Below, in pieces: positions 43,268 to 54,260 of a stretch of DNA of 64,000 nt. The DNA lies in contig CVRF01000001.1 in assembly GCA_001457715.1 (NCBI GenBank), positions 62,001 to 126,000 of the forward strand, given 5' to 3'. The notes beneath the pieces are model-generated. The model had not been told where the DNA came from. It saw only the letters and a list, made by a program, of their open reading frames with translations, and did no database searches. Source of the stretch: Candidatus Providencia siddallii (GTDB lineage Bacteria; Pseudomonadota; Gammaproteobacteria; Enterobacterales; Enterobacteriaceae). Position 1 is the first letter of the stretch. Every line of letters starts with the position of its first letter. The position numbers and the translations under genes are program-made.

Positions 43268-44967
43268 AATTATTTTTTTTATAAAAATAAAATTTAATAA
43301 AATATTATAAAATAATAATATACATTATACATAAAATTTTAATATTTTAATGATAATTTAAAATTTATAATCATAAATCTTTAGATTAAACTAAAATTTA
43401 ATTTTAATAAAAAATAATAAATAAAAAAATATATTAAATAAAAAAGTATTAATAAAAAAATAATAATTTTTTTAAGAAAAATATTATCTAATCAAAAAGT
43501 AAATTCTCAAAATAATTCAATTATTCTTTGCATTAAAGATAATCGCATCTGTGTTATAATAATTATAATTATGTTAAAATAATTTAAATAGAAGTTAAAA
43601 GAAATTATAACAAATAATCATAAGGTATTTTTGATGAAAATTTATTCTGGTAAAAAATAATTTCATTATATATAAATTTTAATAGTAATAATATTATATA
43701 TTAACTGTGCATGTAAATGTTATAGACGTAATTAATATCTAATCATAATAAACTACGCATTATTTAAATTAACTCGCAATACTATTACCAAATATATACA
43801 GATAAAGTGAATATACTTATATAATTTTATCTATTAAAATTAGTTAGAACATACATATTGAATAAAACAACTAATTTATTTTTTAAAAACATAGAAATAA
43901 TAATTTAAAAAATTTTAATTTATATTTTATATCAATTAATAATTAATACTAAATTATTATAATATAATGAATTTAATTACGATATAATTAGATATATTCA
44001 ATGAATATAATTAAAATTGTTAATAAATTATTTTATTAATTATATAGTTTTTAAAAAAAAATAAAATAGTAAATACTAATTTATTATTTTTATATTTAAA
44101 TAATATATAAAAATATTTATTTTGATTGCATTTAATATAAATTTAAATATTTTTATATCAATAAAATTGATATTATCAAATATAATAACAAAATTAAATC
44201 ATATAAAGTTAATAACTATATATCTTATATTAATTTTAAAAATCTAGAATTTTTTATTATAAAACATAAAAAATAGAATATAGAATTGATAATATACTCA
44301 TAATTATTTTTTTATAAAAAATAACATATACAATTATATTATATAAATTTTTATATATTATTTATTTTTAAATAAATCATAAAATTCAATTTAGTTATTA
44401 AGATTAATTACATAAATAATTTTATAAATATAAAAAATCTAAATTAATTTTTTATAAATTTAATAAAAGAACGATAAATTATTATAGATTTAATATATCA
44501 AATAAAATTAATAATTATTAATATATTTTTGATTATAAATTAATAATTATAATTATTTGAATAATAATTTAAATATTAATAATTATATAACAATAACATT
44601 TACAACTTATGTAATTTTAAAAAAAAAAAATATTATTAGCAATTTAATTATAAAACATTTAAATTATCATATAAAATATCTTATTTAGATATTCAATAAT
44701 TAATTTAAACAATTAAAAAATAATATTTTATTATTAAAATAATTTTTATAAATATAAAATTATTTTAATTATTCAATAAATTATTTATATAAAAATCTAT
44801 ATTTTTTATTTTCAATATTGTATTATTGTATTTTTTTAAGATTATTTAATTTTTGACACTTCTCAAAAAAAAATAATAAAAATATTTTTATTAAAAATTT
44901 AGAATTTATTTATTTTTAATAAAATTAAATAAAACATAATAACTATATTTAGCATGGAAATAGCATG
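43268..44967. other. 1.7-kb spacer with a promoter-like island
   Basis: No gene can be recognised. Most of the stretch is nearly pure A/T. The part at about 43500-43880 differs. It has an extended -10 element TGTTATAAT (43552-43560), an AAGG (43622-43625) ahead of ATG 43634 that opens only an eight-codon frame (MKIYSGKK), and a hairpin AAATTAGTT/AACTAATTT (43837-43845/43869-43877) followed by T. E. coli has nudJ and rluE next to mnmA, then icd in the opposite direction. The island could be a promoter relic of icd or a short RNA unit; neither is proven. No tRNA, RNase P, 4.5S or 6S signature was found. Confidence 0.4.
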
Positions 44968-45327
44968 ATGGATATCATATTTATTGAACAATTATCAGTT
45001 ATAACTAAAATTGGTATACATAAACTGGGAAAAAGAAATCAATCAAAAATTAATACTAAAATCTTGAAAATAGGATATGAAATAAATCAACAATTTTTAA
45101 TTAATAAAAATAAATATTTTTTAGATTATGAACAAATAACTAACGAAATTATTAATTATATAGAAACAAATAAATTTGATTTAGTAGAACAAGTTGCAGA
45201 AGAAGTAGTTAATTTATTGGTAAATAAATTTAAAATTTCTTGGATTAGAATTAAAATTGCTAAACAATATGCAATCATTAATGCATCCAAAGTAGGGGTT
45301 ATTATTGAAAGAGGCAATAAATATTAA
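44968..45327 (+). CDS. folB: Dihydroneopterin aldolase
   Basis: The protein has 119 residues (E. coli 122). It cleaves dihydroneopterin to hydroxymethyl-dihydropterin in folate synthesis. DIIFIEQLSVIT, LDYEQI (substrate Tyr), LVEQVAEEV (binding Glu) and VGVIIERGN match E. coli. The usual acidic residue of the WE pair near position 21 is Gly here (IGIHKLGKRNQ), while the Lys of RIKIAK is kept. An extra ATG lies one codon upstream at 44965; the E. coli start matches 44968. It stands alone between long spacers. Confidence 0.88.
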   Translation: MDIIFIEQLSVITKIGIHKLGKRNQSKINTKILKIGYEINQQFLINKNKYFLDYEQITNEIINYIETNKFDLVEQVAEEVVNLLVNKFKISWIRIKIAKQYAIINASKVGVIIERGNKY

Positions 45328-45690
45328 AATAAATCATATATAATACTTTAATGTATTATATTTTGTATATTAATTTTAAAAAAGTAATAGTAACTATTAC
45401 TAGTTTGTAACATATATGAATATATAATCTTTAATAATTATTAATTTTTCATATAAGATTTAATGTTTATTAAATAAGTAATAATACTCACTAAAATATA
45501 AAAATTAAAATGATTAAAAGATATTTAATATATGTACATCGTTGTTTATTTTTTTTATAAAATTTTAAACAATATAGTTTTATAAAAATAATATATCATA
45601 TTAAATTTAATTTAAAATTAATTATTTTAGACTTCAAATTAATTTAAATTTTATATAAAAAACATTTTATTTGTATCTTTATAAATAATT
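45328..45690. other. Spacer between folB and folA
   Basis: About 360 bp of A/T-rich sequence without a usable open frame, hairpin terminator or RNA gene. Confidence 0.5.
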
Positions 45691-46194
45691 ATGAATATTA
45701 GTTTAATAGCTGCTGTATCTAAAAATCAAGTAATTGGAACTAAAAATACTATTCCTTGGAAATTATTTGATGACTTAGTATGGTTTAAAAAAAATACGTT
45801 AAATAAACCAGTAATTATGGGACGCATAACATATGAATCTATAGGTGTTCCTCTACCAAAACGTATTAATATAGTTTTAAGTAATAAAAAACATAATAAT
45901 ACTGATATTATTTGGGTATCTTCTATTAAAGAAGCGTTATTGGCAACTAAATCAATAGGTTCTTTTAAAGAAATAATGATTATTGGAGGAGGTGAAATAT
46001 ACAAACAATTTTTACCATTAGCAAATAAACTTTATTTAACTCAAATTAATATTAAAGTAACTGGTGATACATATTTCCCTACATTAAATTATAAGAAATG
46101 GAAATTAATATTTAATAAATATAAAGAATCAGATGAAAATAATAAATATAGTTTTTATTTTAAAATTTTTACTAAAATCTATACTAAAACATAA
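45691..46194 (+). CDS. folA: Dihydrofolate reductase
   Basis: The protein has 167 residues (E. coli 159). It reduces dihydrofolate with NADPH. ISLIAAVSKNQVIG, PWKLFDDLVWFK with the catalytic Asp27, KPVIMGRITYESIG and MIIGGGEIYKQFLP are present. The C-terminus is extended by a few Lys/Thr-rich residues. It converges with apaH, in E. coli order. Confidence 0.97.
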   Translation: MNISLIAAVSKNQVIGTKNTIPWKLFDDLVWFKKNTLNKPVIMGRITYESIGVPLPKRINIVLSNKKHNNTDIIWVSSIKEALLATKSIGSFKEIMIIGGGEIYKQFLPLANKLYLTQINIKVTGDTYFPTLNYKKWKLIFNKYKESDENNKYSFYFKIFTKIYTKT

Positions 46195-46221
46195 ATTTCA
46201 AATTCAACATAAATTTTAAAA

Positions 46222-47046
46222 TTATATACGTTTTTTTTGACAAGATTTTTGGTGATAATATTTTTTAGTTTCCCAATGAAATAAAGTCAAACAACCACCC
46301 CAACAACAGCCAGTATCCATTGCAAACATATTTCTTGGTGTATTTTTTCCTTCTAACGAAGCCCAATGCCCAAAAAAAAATGAATACTCTTCTGGGATTT
46401 TATTTTTAAAAGTAAACCATGGTTTAAGTAAATGAAAAGCTTTTTTAGGATTTTCTTTACATAACATATCAAGCTTCCCATCTGGAAAACAGTATCGTAA
46501 ACGAGTTAATGTTTTAATCACGAAACGCAATTGATCTATATTTGATAATTTATAAGACCATTTAGATGACGTTTTTTCATGCATAGAGTTAATAAAATAA
46601 GAATAATTATTACTAGATAATATAGATTCTATTTTTTTAGAATACATACATAGATCTTCAATATTCCATTCAGGAATAATCCCAGCGTGAACCATTATAA
46701 TTTTTTTTTCTTTATCAATTTGTACTAATGGTTGCTTTCTTAACCAATCTATTAATTCATCAAAATCTGATGCGTGTATTAATTCATTAAGATTATCTTT
46801 TTGTTTATTTAAACTATTTTTACAATATAATCTTAAAAGATTTAAATCATGATTTCCAAGAACAATTCTAACAGAAGATCTAATCTTTTTAAGATAACGT
46901 AGAACCTGAAGCGATCCTGGGCCTCGAGAAACTAAATCACCTGTTAACCATAATGTATCATTTTGTACTTTAAAATTAATAAGCTTTAGTAATAAACATA
47001 ATTCATCATAACAACCATGTATATCACCTATAATATATGTTGACAT
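46222..47046 (-). CDS. apaH: Bis(5'-nucleosyl)-tetraphosphatase (symmetrical)
   Basis: The protein has 274 residues (E. coli 280). It splits Ap4A into two ADP and also acts on capped RNA ends in E. coli. Phosphoprotein-phosphatase metal motifs GDIHGCYDE, GDLVSRGPGS and LGNHDLN are intact. E. coli apaG, between apaH and rsmA, is missing. Confidence 0.96.
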   Translation of the reverse strand: MSTYIIGDIHGCYDELCLLLKLINFKVQNDTLWLTGDLVSRGPGSLQVLRYLKKIRSSVRIVLGNHDLNLLRLYCKNSLNKQKDNLNELIHASDFDELIDWLRKQPLVQIDKEKKIIMVHAGIIPEWNIEDLCMYSKKIESILSSNNYSYFINSMHEKTSSKWSYKLSNIDQLRFVIKTLTRLRYCFPDGKLDMLCKENPKKAFHLLKPWFTFKNKIPEEYSFFFGHWASLEGKNTPRNMFAMDTGCCWGGCLTLFHWETKKYYHQKSCQKKRI

Positions 47047-47161
47047 AATTAATTAATCATTGTTTAGTAATGTGACTATAATCCATTATAAAATAATATA
47101 TTAATATTAATTATTCATAAATAGTTAATTATAATTCTATATAAATTAATATTTTATAAAA

Positions 47162-47986
47162 TTAAACAATCGTATTTGATAAGTTTGTGTTATATAAATA
47201 ATTTGCTATTTTACAATATTCTTTAACAGAAATATTTTCAGCACGAGCTACAGGATCTACACCTAAAAAAATAAGTTCTTTAACATTAATTATATTATTT
47301 AAACTATTACTAATTATTTTGCGACGTTGATTAAAAGCTAGTTTTGTTATATAACTTAAAAAGTTAATATTTTTAACAAAATATTTTTTTTTTCTACGAG
47401 GAATCAATTTAACAATTGCAGAATCAACATTTGGTATTGGTATAAAAGATTCTGGCATAACATCTAATAATTTATTGATATCACAATAATATTGTGCCAT
47501 CACACTTAACCGACCATAATCTTTACTTCCAGGATTCGCTATTAACCTGTTCACGACTTCTTTTTGTAACATAAAAACCATATCAATAATAAAATGACTA
47601 AAAGAAAACAAATGAAACATCAATGGAGTCGATATATTGTAAGGTAGGTTACCAAACACACGAATAAAATCACATGTCTGTTTTACAAATAAACTAAAAT
47701 CAATTTTCATAACATCATTTTGAATAATTATTAATTTATCTTTCAAATGCATATGCGTATTTAAACGCATCGCTAAATCACGATCGATTTCAATTACGAT
47801 TAATTTGTCTATTAAATTAACAACTGCTTCAGTTAAAACACCAAAACCAGGACCAATCTCGATAATAAGTTGATTTGACTGTGGGTTTATAATATTAACT
47901 ATATTATCAACAACAATTTTATCAATTAAAAAATTTTGTCCAAAACGTTTTCGTGATAAATATTTATTTTTAATAATATTAAACAT
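47162..47986 (-). CDS. rsmA: 16S rRNA dimethyladenosine transferase
   Basis: The protein has 274 residues (E. coli KsgA 273). It dimethylates A1518 and A1519 late in 30S assembly. [10 protein letters not shown], the SAM loop [11 protein letters not shown], and the catalytic FGNLPYNIS are visible. Its start overlaps the end of pdxA by 8 nt, as a coupled operon. Confidence 0.97.
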   Translation of the reverse strand: MFNIIKNKYLSRKRFGQNFLIDKIVVDNIVNIINPQSNQLIIEIGPGFGVLTEAVVNLIDKLIVIEIDRDLAMRLNTHMHLKDKLIIIQNDVMKIDFSLFVKQTCDFIRVFGNLPYNISTPLMFHLFSFSHFIIDMVFMLQKEVVNRLIANPGSKDYGRLSVMAQYYCDINKLLDVMPESFIPIPNVDSAIVKLIPRRKKKYFVKNINFLSYITKLAFNQRRKIISNSLNNIINVKELIFLGVDPVARAENISVKEYCKIANYLYNTNLSNTIV

Positions 47987-48965
47987 AAATTTTATCTATT
48001 ATTTTAACTGCTATTTTTAATGCAGAAAAAAAACTTCCTAAATTAGCTTTTCGTGTACCTGCAAGATCAAGCGCTACACCATGATCCACAGATGTTCTTA
48101 TAACTGGTAAACCTAAAGTAATATTAACTAATTCACCAAATCCATCACGCTTTAGTACAGGAAGACATTGATCGTGATACATAGCTAAAACGACATCAGC
48201 ATCATTTAAATATTTATCTAAAAATAAAGTATCTGCAGAAAGTGGTCCAATTAAATTTATACCGTCAATTTTTAATTTATCCAAAACTGGTTTTATTATA
48301 TCAATTTCTTCTTTACCAAGATACCCATCTTCACCTGCATGAGGGTTTAAACCACAAACATAAATTTTAGGTGACTTAATTCCAAATTTTGATTTCAAAT
48401 CATTATATAAAATAATAATCACTTCATTTAAAATATTCTTAGTGATAGCACAAGGGACATCTTTTAATCGTAAATGAGTTGTAACTAATGCAACTCGCAT
48501 TTTTCCAGAAACAAACATCATAACAGCACGACAACAACTTCTAAATGCAAAAAACTCTGTATGACCACTAAAAGGAATTCCGGCATCATTAATAATACCT
48601 TTATGTACTGGTCCAGTTACAATAGCAGAAAACTCACCATTTAAACAACAATCATAAGATTTTTTTAAAGTTTCAATAACATAAGAACTATTTTTTATAT
48701 TTAAAACACCAGGATTAACTCTAGAATTCAAATTAACAGGCATAACAAATAACGTTTTTGAATTTTGATTAATATAAAAAGTATCAGTAGTATATATTTT
48801 TAGTTTTATTGATAAATTAAGTGCTTTTGCACGAGTATAAAGCAAATTAGGATCAGCACACACAACAATAGGTATTGGTAATGATAATTGAGCAAGCCGC
48901 ACAACTAAATCTGGTCCAACTCCTGCCGGTTCACCAGGAGTTATAATAATAGGTTTAGTTTTCAT
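47979..48965 (-). CDS. pdxA: 4-hydroxythreonine-4-phosphate dehydrogenase
   Basis: The protein has 328 residues (E. coli 329). It oxidises 4-phosphohydroxythreonine on the route to pyridoxine 5'-phosphate. [42 protein letters not shown] and [14 protein letters not shown] include the metal-binding histidines. Together with folate genes it points to B-vitamin synthesis. It lies between surA and rsmA as in E. coli. Confidence 0.97.
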   Translation of the reverse strand: MKTKPIIITPGEPAGVGPDLVVRLAQLSLPIPIVVCADPNLLYTRAKALNLSIKLKIYTTDTFYINQNSKTLFVMPVNLNSRVNPGVLNIKNSSYVIETLKKSYDCCLNGEFSAIVTGPVHKGIINDAGIPFSGHTEFFAFRSCCRAVMMFVSGKMRVALVTTHLRLKDVPCAITKNILNEVIIILYNDLKSKFGIKSPKIYVCGLNPHAGEDGYLGKEEIDIIKPVLDKLKIDGINLIGPLSADTLFLDKYLNDADVVLAMYHDQCLPVLKRDGFGELVNITLGLPVIRTSVDHGVALDLAGTRKANLGSFFSALKIAVKIIDKIYV

Positions 48966-48979
48966 TATATATATCTAAA

Positions 48980-50278
48980 TTAATTATCATAATCATTTAT
49001 TATTTTTACATAAGCATTTATACGAAGTTCTTGCGTCCAATTTTCTACTTCTTCATTAAATTTACTATTAAATAATAAATTATAAGCTTGTTGTTTATAG
49101 ACAGAATCTGTTTCATTAACAGTACGAATATCATCTAATTGAATTAAATGCCAACCAAAATCTGAAAAAAAAGGTTTACTTAATTCACCTTTTTTTAATT
49201 TTAATAATTTCGTACGAAATATAGGATCGTAGGTTTCAAGTGCATTCCAACCTAAATCACCACCTTTAAATGAACTATTAAAATCTTCTGAATTTTGTTT
49301 TGCGGCATCTGAAAAAGATATCTTTTTACTATTAATATCATTATGAATTTTAATTAATTTATCTTTAATTTGTTCATCAGTAAAATTTAATGTTGATTTA
49401 ATCAAAATATTACGTATTTTTACTTCAGTAATAACATGAAATGATTTTTTTTTATTACTTATATTATTAATTCGTAATATATTGTATCCGATACTTGAAC
49501 GTATCGGTCCTATTACATCTCCTTTTTTTGCATCTTTTAATTTTTCTGCAAAAATAACTGGTAAATCTTTTAGATGTAATGAATTTATTTTACCAGTTTT
49601 TATTATTTCATTATTTTTAGTGTAAGTGTTTATCAATTGGTTAAAAGTATAACCATTTTTAAAATCACTCAAAATTTTTTTTGATAAAAATATTGAATTT
49701 TTAAGTTTTTCTTGGTTTAATTCTTCTGGTAATAAAATAATTATATAATCAAAATCAATTTTCATATTACGATTTGCTTGTAAGCTAATTTGTTCAGTAA
49801 GAGCATTAACTTCTTGTGATAAAATTTTAATTCGACTTCCAACTACATCATTGTATACTTTAGAAATCAACATTTCTTTACGAATTTCATCAAAAAATTT
49901 CGACATTTTTATATTATAAATAGATAATTTTTTTTCCATTTCTTTAATTGTTAAGTTATTTTGATGAGAAATATTCATAATAACAGAGTTAATCTCTTCT
50001 TTAGAAAAATTAATTTGCAATTGTTTTGCTAATTGCAAAATTATATTATTAATAATTAAACGATTAAGAACTTGATTATGTAAATCATAGTAATTAAAAA
50101 TATTTTGTTTTCTTTTTTTATTGTTCATTTTAATCATTTTAATCATATCTTCAAGATCGCTCTTTAATATAATTTCATGATTAACTATTGCTATAATTTT
50201 ATCTATTTCATATGGTTTAGCTAAAACTTTAAAGTTTATAAGTATTAATCCTAAAAAAAATACTCCCCAATATTGCAT
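48980..50278 (-). CDS. surA: Periplasmic chaperone and peptidyl-prolyl isomerase SurA
   Basis: The protein has 432 residues (E. coli 428). A signal peptide (about 1-20, hydrophobic stretch ending LAKP) precedes the N-terminal chaperone domain. Two parvulin domains follow (about 175-275 and 285-390); the second contains FKGGDLGWNALETYDP. It escorts outer-membrane proteins, LptD above all, to the BAM complex. It follows lptD by 45 nt. Confidence 0.95.
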   Translation of the reverse strand: MQYWGVFFLGLILINFKVLAKPYEIDKIIAIVNHEIILKSDLEDMIKMIKMNNKKRKQNIFNYYDLHNQVLNRLIINNIILQLAKQLQINFSKEEINSVIMNISHQNNLTIKEMEKKLSIYNIKMSKFFDEIRKEMLISKVYNDVVGSRIKILSQEVNALTEQISLQANRNMKIDFDYIIILLPEELNQEKLKNSIFLSKKILSDFKNGYTFNQLINTYTKNNEIIKTGKINSLHLKDLPVIFAEKLKDAKKGDVIGPIRSSIGYNILRINNISNKKKSFHVITEVKIRNILIKSTLNFTDEQIKDKLIKIHNDINSKKISFSDAAKQNSEDFNSSFKGGDLGWNALETYDPIFRTKLLKLKKGELSKPFFSDFGWHLIQLDDIRTVNETDSVYKQQAYNLLFNSKFNEEVENWTQELRINAYVKIINDYDN

Positions 50279-50323
50279 AATAATCCTATAATTGATAAAA
50301 TCAAACTATTCAGTGATTTTTTT

Positions 50324-52687
50324 TTAAAAAATAGCTCGATAAGGAATAATATTTTTATTTAATATTTCTTGATTATTTAAATGATAATCATTATTAAATC
50401 CTTTAATTTGAATATTAATTGACCATTTACGATAAAATTCGTTGTTTAATTTTTCATCTTGCCAATCAACAATTTTTCGTTCATACCCTAAATTTATACC
50501 CCAACAACATGTATTATATTGCAAAAAAAACAATTGACTCGCTAGTCGCCATTGTTTTGTATCGTAATAACATGAACCAACAAAATTCCAAAATTCATTT
50601 AATGGTAAACTTATTGAACTACCAATCTGAGAAATTCCTTGTTGATATTCAGGTAATTTATAATAATAAGAATCAACAATATTATAATTACTGACTTGTT
50701 GTATATAATCGTGATTAATAAAACGATAATTAAATTGTAATAAACGATCATAGTTTAAACGATATTCAGCAATAGTACTTCCACTTGTAATACAACCCAA
50801 ACTTGAATCGTATTTTAAATCACCACGAATACCAAAATTTTTATTTATAAACCACATTACATCACTAGATAATAACAAAAAATATCTATCTGTCTTATTT
50901 TTTATAATATAATCTAAATCCTCTACACGAGGTCGTTTAAAAAAATAAATTTGTCCAATAGAAAAATTAAATTTTTCAATTAAATTTTTATCATATAAAC
51001 TATTTTTAATTCCAGCTGCAAATTGATTCGCTGATGCTATACGATCAATACCGCTATAAATTTTTTCATTGAATAAACTACTATAATCTGATAAAAATAG
51101 TGTAGAATCAAAATTCTCTATTTTAAATTGATTTTTATATGGAATAAAAACATACTGAATATGTGGTTCGATAGTATAAATATATTTATTATCTTTAAAA
51201 ATACTGCGTTCTAAAACTGTTTTTATATCACTTTTAAACATTGGTAAAATACGAAAGATATTTTTTTCTGATTTTTTATTAAAACTTTCATTAGTAATAT
51301 TTTGAGTATAACTAGTAGCAAATAATTTAAAATTATTATTCATACTTAATAATTTATTTGAAATTGGGAATTTAATCTCAGGTTCAATATGTAATCTTGT
51401 TACATTAATATTATTTTTATTAACACTAATAAATCTAGTAGATTGTATATAAGATTGAAAATCAAATACACCTATTTTTTTTTTATAAAAATTAAAATCT
51501 ATTTGAGGTTCAGCTTTATATATACGCTTATTTATGTTATCTGTAAAAATCTGAAATTGTTTATGAGCGATTTTTAAATTCCAATCTAAACCTGAATATC
51601 TTAAACTAAATTTTTGTTTTAAATAACCATCAGTTGTATTACCGTATGGAGAACTAAAATCAGTAAAATATTTTGAATCACTAACTTTAGTAAAATTTAT
51701 ATCAAAGTTCCAATTACCCAAATAACTATCTGGGTTATTCCAATAAAATAACCACCTGTTATTATTATAATGTTTATCGACATTCCCATACTCTTTATCT
51801 TTATTGTATTTATAATCACGATTTAAAAAATCAAAAGCAATAATCCCATTTTCTGAAGCTATTGAATAATGAATTTCATTGTTTAATTTAACTCCTCTAC
51901 GAGAGATAAATTGTGGTGTTATAATTGCATTATAATTTTTTTTAAAATTAAAATAATACGGAAAAGAAAATTCTAAACCATCATTATTTGAGTATTTTCC
52001 TGTTGGAGACAAAAAACCAGAGCTGTTTTTATTACCAATTGGCAATTGTATATATGGAATATAAAAAATTGGTATATAACCAACACGAAAACGTGCATGC
52101 TTAATTTTAGCTGTTTCTTCTTTATGGTCAATTATTACTTTTGAACCAATTATACTCCAGTTATTATCTTTAGGTAAACAAGTAGTAAAAGTTGCGTTTT
52201 CCATTATAGAGAAACGATTTTTCTCACGAGTGCTTATTTTATCAGCATACCCGTGACTTTGATTTCCTAAAAGAAAATATTTACTATTGTTAATATTTAT
52301 ATTTTTATTATTTAAATTATACCAAGCAGATGTTCCTGTTAAATAAATTAGTGAATCGTAATAACTAATATTTCCTATAGCATTTGCTTCTAAAATTGGT
52401 TCTATATCTGGTTTTTGTGTTTTTATTAATTTTATATTATCAGCTGTTAATGTTTGATTTCCTTGCCGTACACTAACATTCCCTTTGTATTCAATATATT
52501 TAGGATATTCGCTAAAAAGGTAATCAGATGCTATATAAACAGGTAAATTATCAATATTATTGACAATATTATTTTTATGAATTGGGGTTTTTAATATGCA
52601 CTGTTTTTTAAAATCAGCAATAGATTTATAACTACACGTTGATAGTATCAATATAAAAAATATTTTTAATAAATTATTTTTAATCAT
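50324..52687 (-). CDS. lptD: LPS-assembly outer-membrane protein LptD
   Basis: The protein has 787 residues from ATG 52687 (E. coli 784). The frame could open one codon earlier at TTG. A signal peptide with a hydrophobic core (about 7-20) is followed by the N-terminal beta-jellyroll and a large C-terminal barrel. The four cysteines that form the essential disulfides are kept: KKQCILK, TTCLPKDN and NTCCWG. It inserts LPS into the outer leaflet with LptE. Tyr/Asn-rich strands show AT drift, but the frame is intact. Confidence 0.95.
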   Translation of the reverse strand: MIKNNLLKIFFILILSTCSYKSIADFKKQCILKTPIHKNNIVNNIDNLPVYIASDYLFSEYPKYIEYKGNVSVRQGNQTLTADNIKLIKTQKPDIEPILEANAIGNISYYDSLIYLTGTSAWYNLNNKNININNSKYFLLGNQSHGYADKISTREKNRFSIMENATFTTCLPKDNNWSIIGSKVIIDHKEETAKIKHARFRVGYIPIFYIPYIQLPIGNKNSSGFLSPTGKYSNNDGLEFSFPYYFNFKKNYNAIITPQFISRRGVKLNNEIHYSIASENGIIAFDFLNRDYKYNKDKEYGNVDKHYNNNRWLFYWNNPDSYLGNWNFDINFTKVSDSKYFTDFSSPYGNTTDGYLKQKFSLRYSGLDWNLKIAHKQFQIFTDNINKRIYKAEPQIDFNFYKKKIGVFDFQSYIQSTRFISVNKNNINVTRLHIEPEIKFPISNKLLSMNNNFKLFATSYTQNITNESFNKKSEKNIFRILPMFKSDIKTVLERSIFKDNKYIYTIEPHIQYVFIPYKNQFKIENFDSTLFLSDYSSLFNEKIYSGIDRIASANQFAAGIKNSLYDKNLIEKFNFSIGQIYFFKRPRVEDLDYIIKNKTDRYFLLLSSDVMWFINKNFGIRGDLKYDSSLGCITSGSTIAEYRLNYDRLLQFNYRFINHDYIQQVSNYNIVDSYYYKLPEYQQGISQIGSSISLPLNEFWNFVGSCYYDTKQWRLASQLFFLQYNTCCWGINLGYERKIVDWQDEKLNNEFYRKWSINIQIKGFNNDYHLNNQEILNKNIIPYRAIF

Positions 52688-54260
52688 CAATCACGTAATT
52701 CCATAATAATTATCTGGTTAAAATATTACACAACAAATGTTTAAATTAATAAAAAATTTTTATTTATTTTTAATAAACTAAATTTAATTTAAATGATTTT
52801 ATTATTTTATTTATATAAATTTTTAATAAATAAAATGTAATTAACTATATTTATTTTATATAAAAAATTCAATTTTATTAAATTTAATATCAAAAAATAT
52901 ATTTAATATTTTAAATTACATATAAATAAAAAACTTTTATTCAGTAATAACTATTTGTATTAAAATCACTTCATTGGATAATTTAATAAAAATATATTAT
53001 TAATTTTTATAGTTTTTGAATATTAAATATAATTAACAGATATTATTAATTTAGATTTTAGATTTCAGATTATATATAAAAATTATATTTTTTTATGTTA
53101 TAATTAATTATCTAATCGATAAAAGTTTTATATCTGAATATTAAAAATAAATATAATTAACCATTTATTGAAAAATAAAAAATTAATATGAAATTAATAA
53201 GACATCTGATACAAATTTTTTAAACAATTTATTAAAAATAATTAACTAAAGATTAATTATAACTATTTTAATTACTAATTTTATATTAAATATATTAAAA
53301 TTCAAATATTTAATAATATAAAACAAAATATAATATAAAATATTTATACATTTTATATGTATATTATTGTGTACAATGATATAATATAAAAAAATATTTT
53401 AAAATATTAAAATAAACTTATTTAATAAGTAATTATATTTATAATTTTTTGAATATTCATTTTATTCAAATAAATTATTTAAATTAAAAAAAATAATATT
53501 TTATAAAAAACTTTTTAATAAATTAATTTAAAAATTTAAATCAATTATTGAGATAATGATAGTGATTGATAATGATAAATATCATAAAATATATAAATAA
53601 GTTTAATTCTTATATAGTGATGTTAAATTATTAATCTTTAATAAAATTGATTACGCAATAAATAACATAATCATTTAATACGATAGAATAAAAAAATATG
53701 TTTGTGTTTAAGAAAAACAACATTGGTTGTTTACTTGAACTTAAATGCAACGATAGTAATTTTAACATAAAATGTACTAATTCTACAGAATTTGACAATT
53801 GGAGATAGGATAGTTACTAGTATCTTGTAAGATATGTTATATTTTTTTAAAAGATGTTTAAAGACAAATAATAAAAGATTTAGTTCTAATTATTTTATCT
53901 TTAACAAAAAAATATTATTAATTTTTATAAAATATTTAAATAAAAATAAATTATTAATTTAGTATAGTAAAATTTAAAATAAATTAACAATATAATGTAA
54001 TTTATTAATTACATTTATTTATTATAAATAAAAATTATTATACTTATTTTTAATTAAATCGATTTTAATTTATTAAAAAGAACAATAAAAAACTATTTAA
54101 TAAATATATTAATAATTTTTCAATAAAAATATAATATTAAATAATAAAATGTAAATGCTATAAAAAATAATTTATAAAATTATTTTTTATAATTAAATTT
54201 AAACTAAATCTACAAAATTAAAATAAACTATTAATTTTGTAATCTAAAAGATAATGCGTT
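52688..54260. other. 1.6-kb spacer with an atypical island
   Basis: There is no recognisable gene. Most is A/T only. The part at about 53540-53860 is less biased. It contains GATAATGATA twice (53552-53561 and 53568-53577), resembling Fur-box half-sites. It also has an isolated 36-codon frame (53698-53808) and TTGACA (53792-53797) with TACTAG 17 nt later. In E. coli lptD and lgt are far apart, so this is a rearrangement joint that may contain the remains of one or more genes. Confidence 0.4.

Noticed and set aside
43680-43800. Patches similar to tmRNA (GCATGTA and AAACTACGC)
   Set aside because: They occur in the wrong order, and there is no tRNA-like acceptor end, TTCGA arm or CCA. Matches this short are expected by chance.
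50419-50694. 91-codon open frame opposite lptD
   Set aside because: It lies wholly antisense to the conserved LptD barrel, without SD or family resemblance. Other antisense frames such as 1671-1889, 21030-21215, 32074-32349 and 45726-46004 were discarded for the same reason.
53698-53808. 36-codon frame with a fragment (GCLLELKC) recalling elongation factor Ts
   Set aside because: The flanking frames do not continue a Tsf match convincingly and EF-Ts should be intact elsewhere. The similarity is too short to call a pseudogene.
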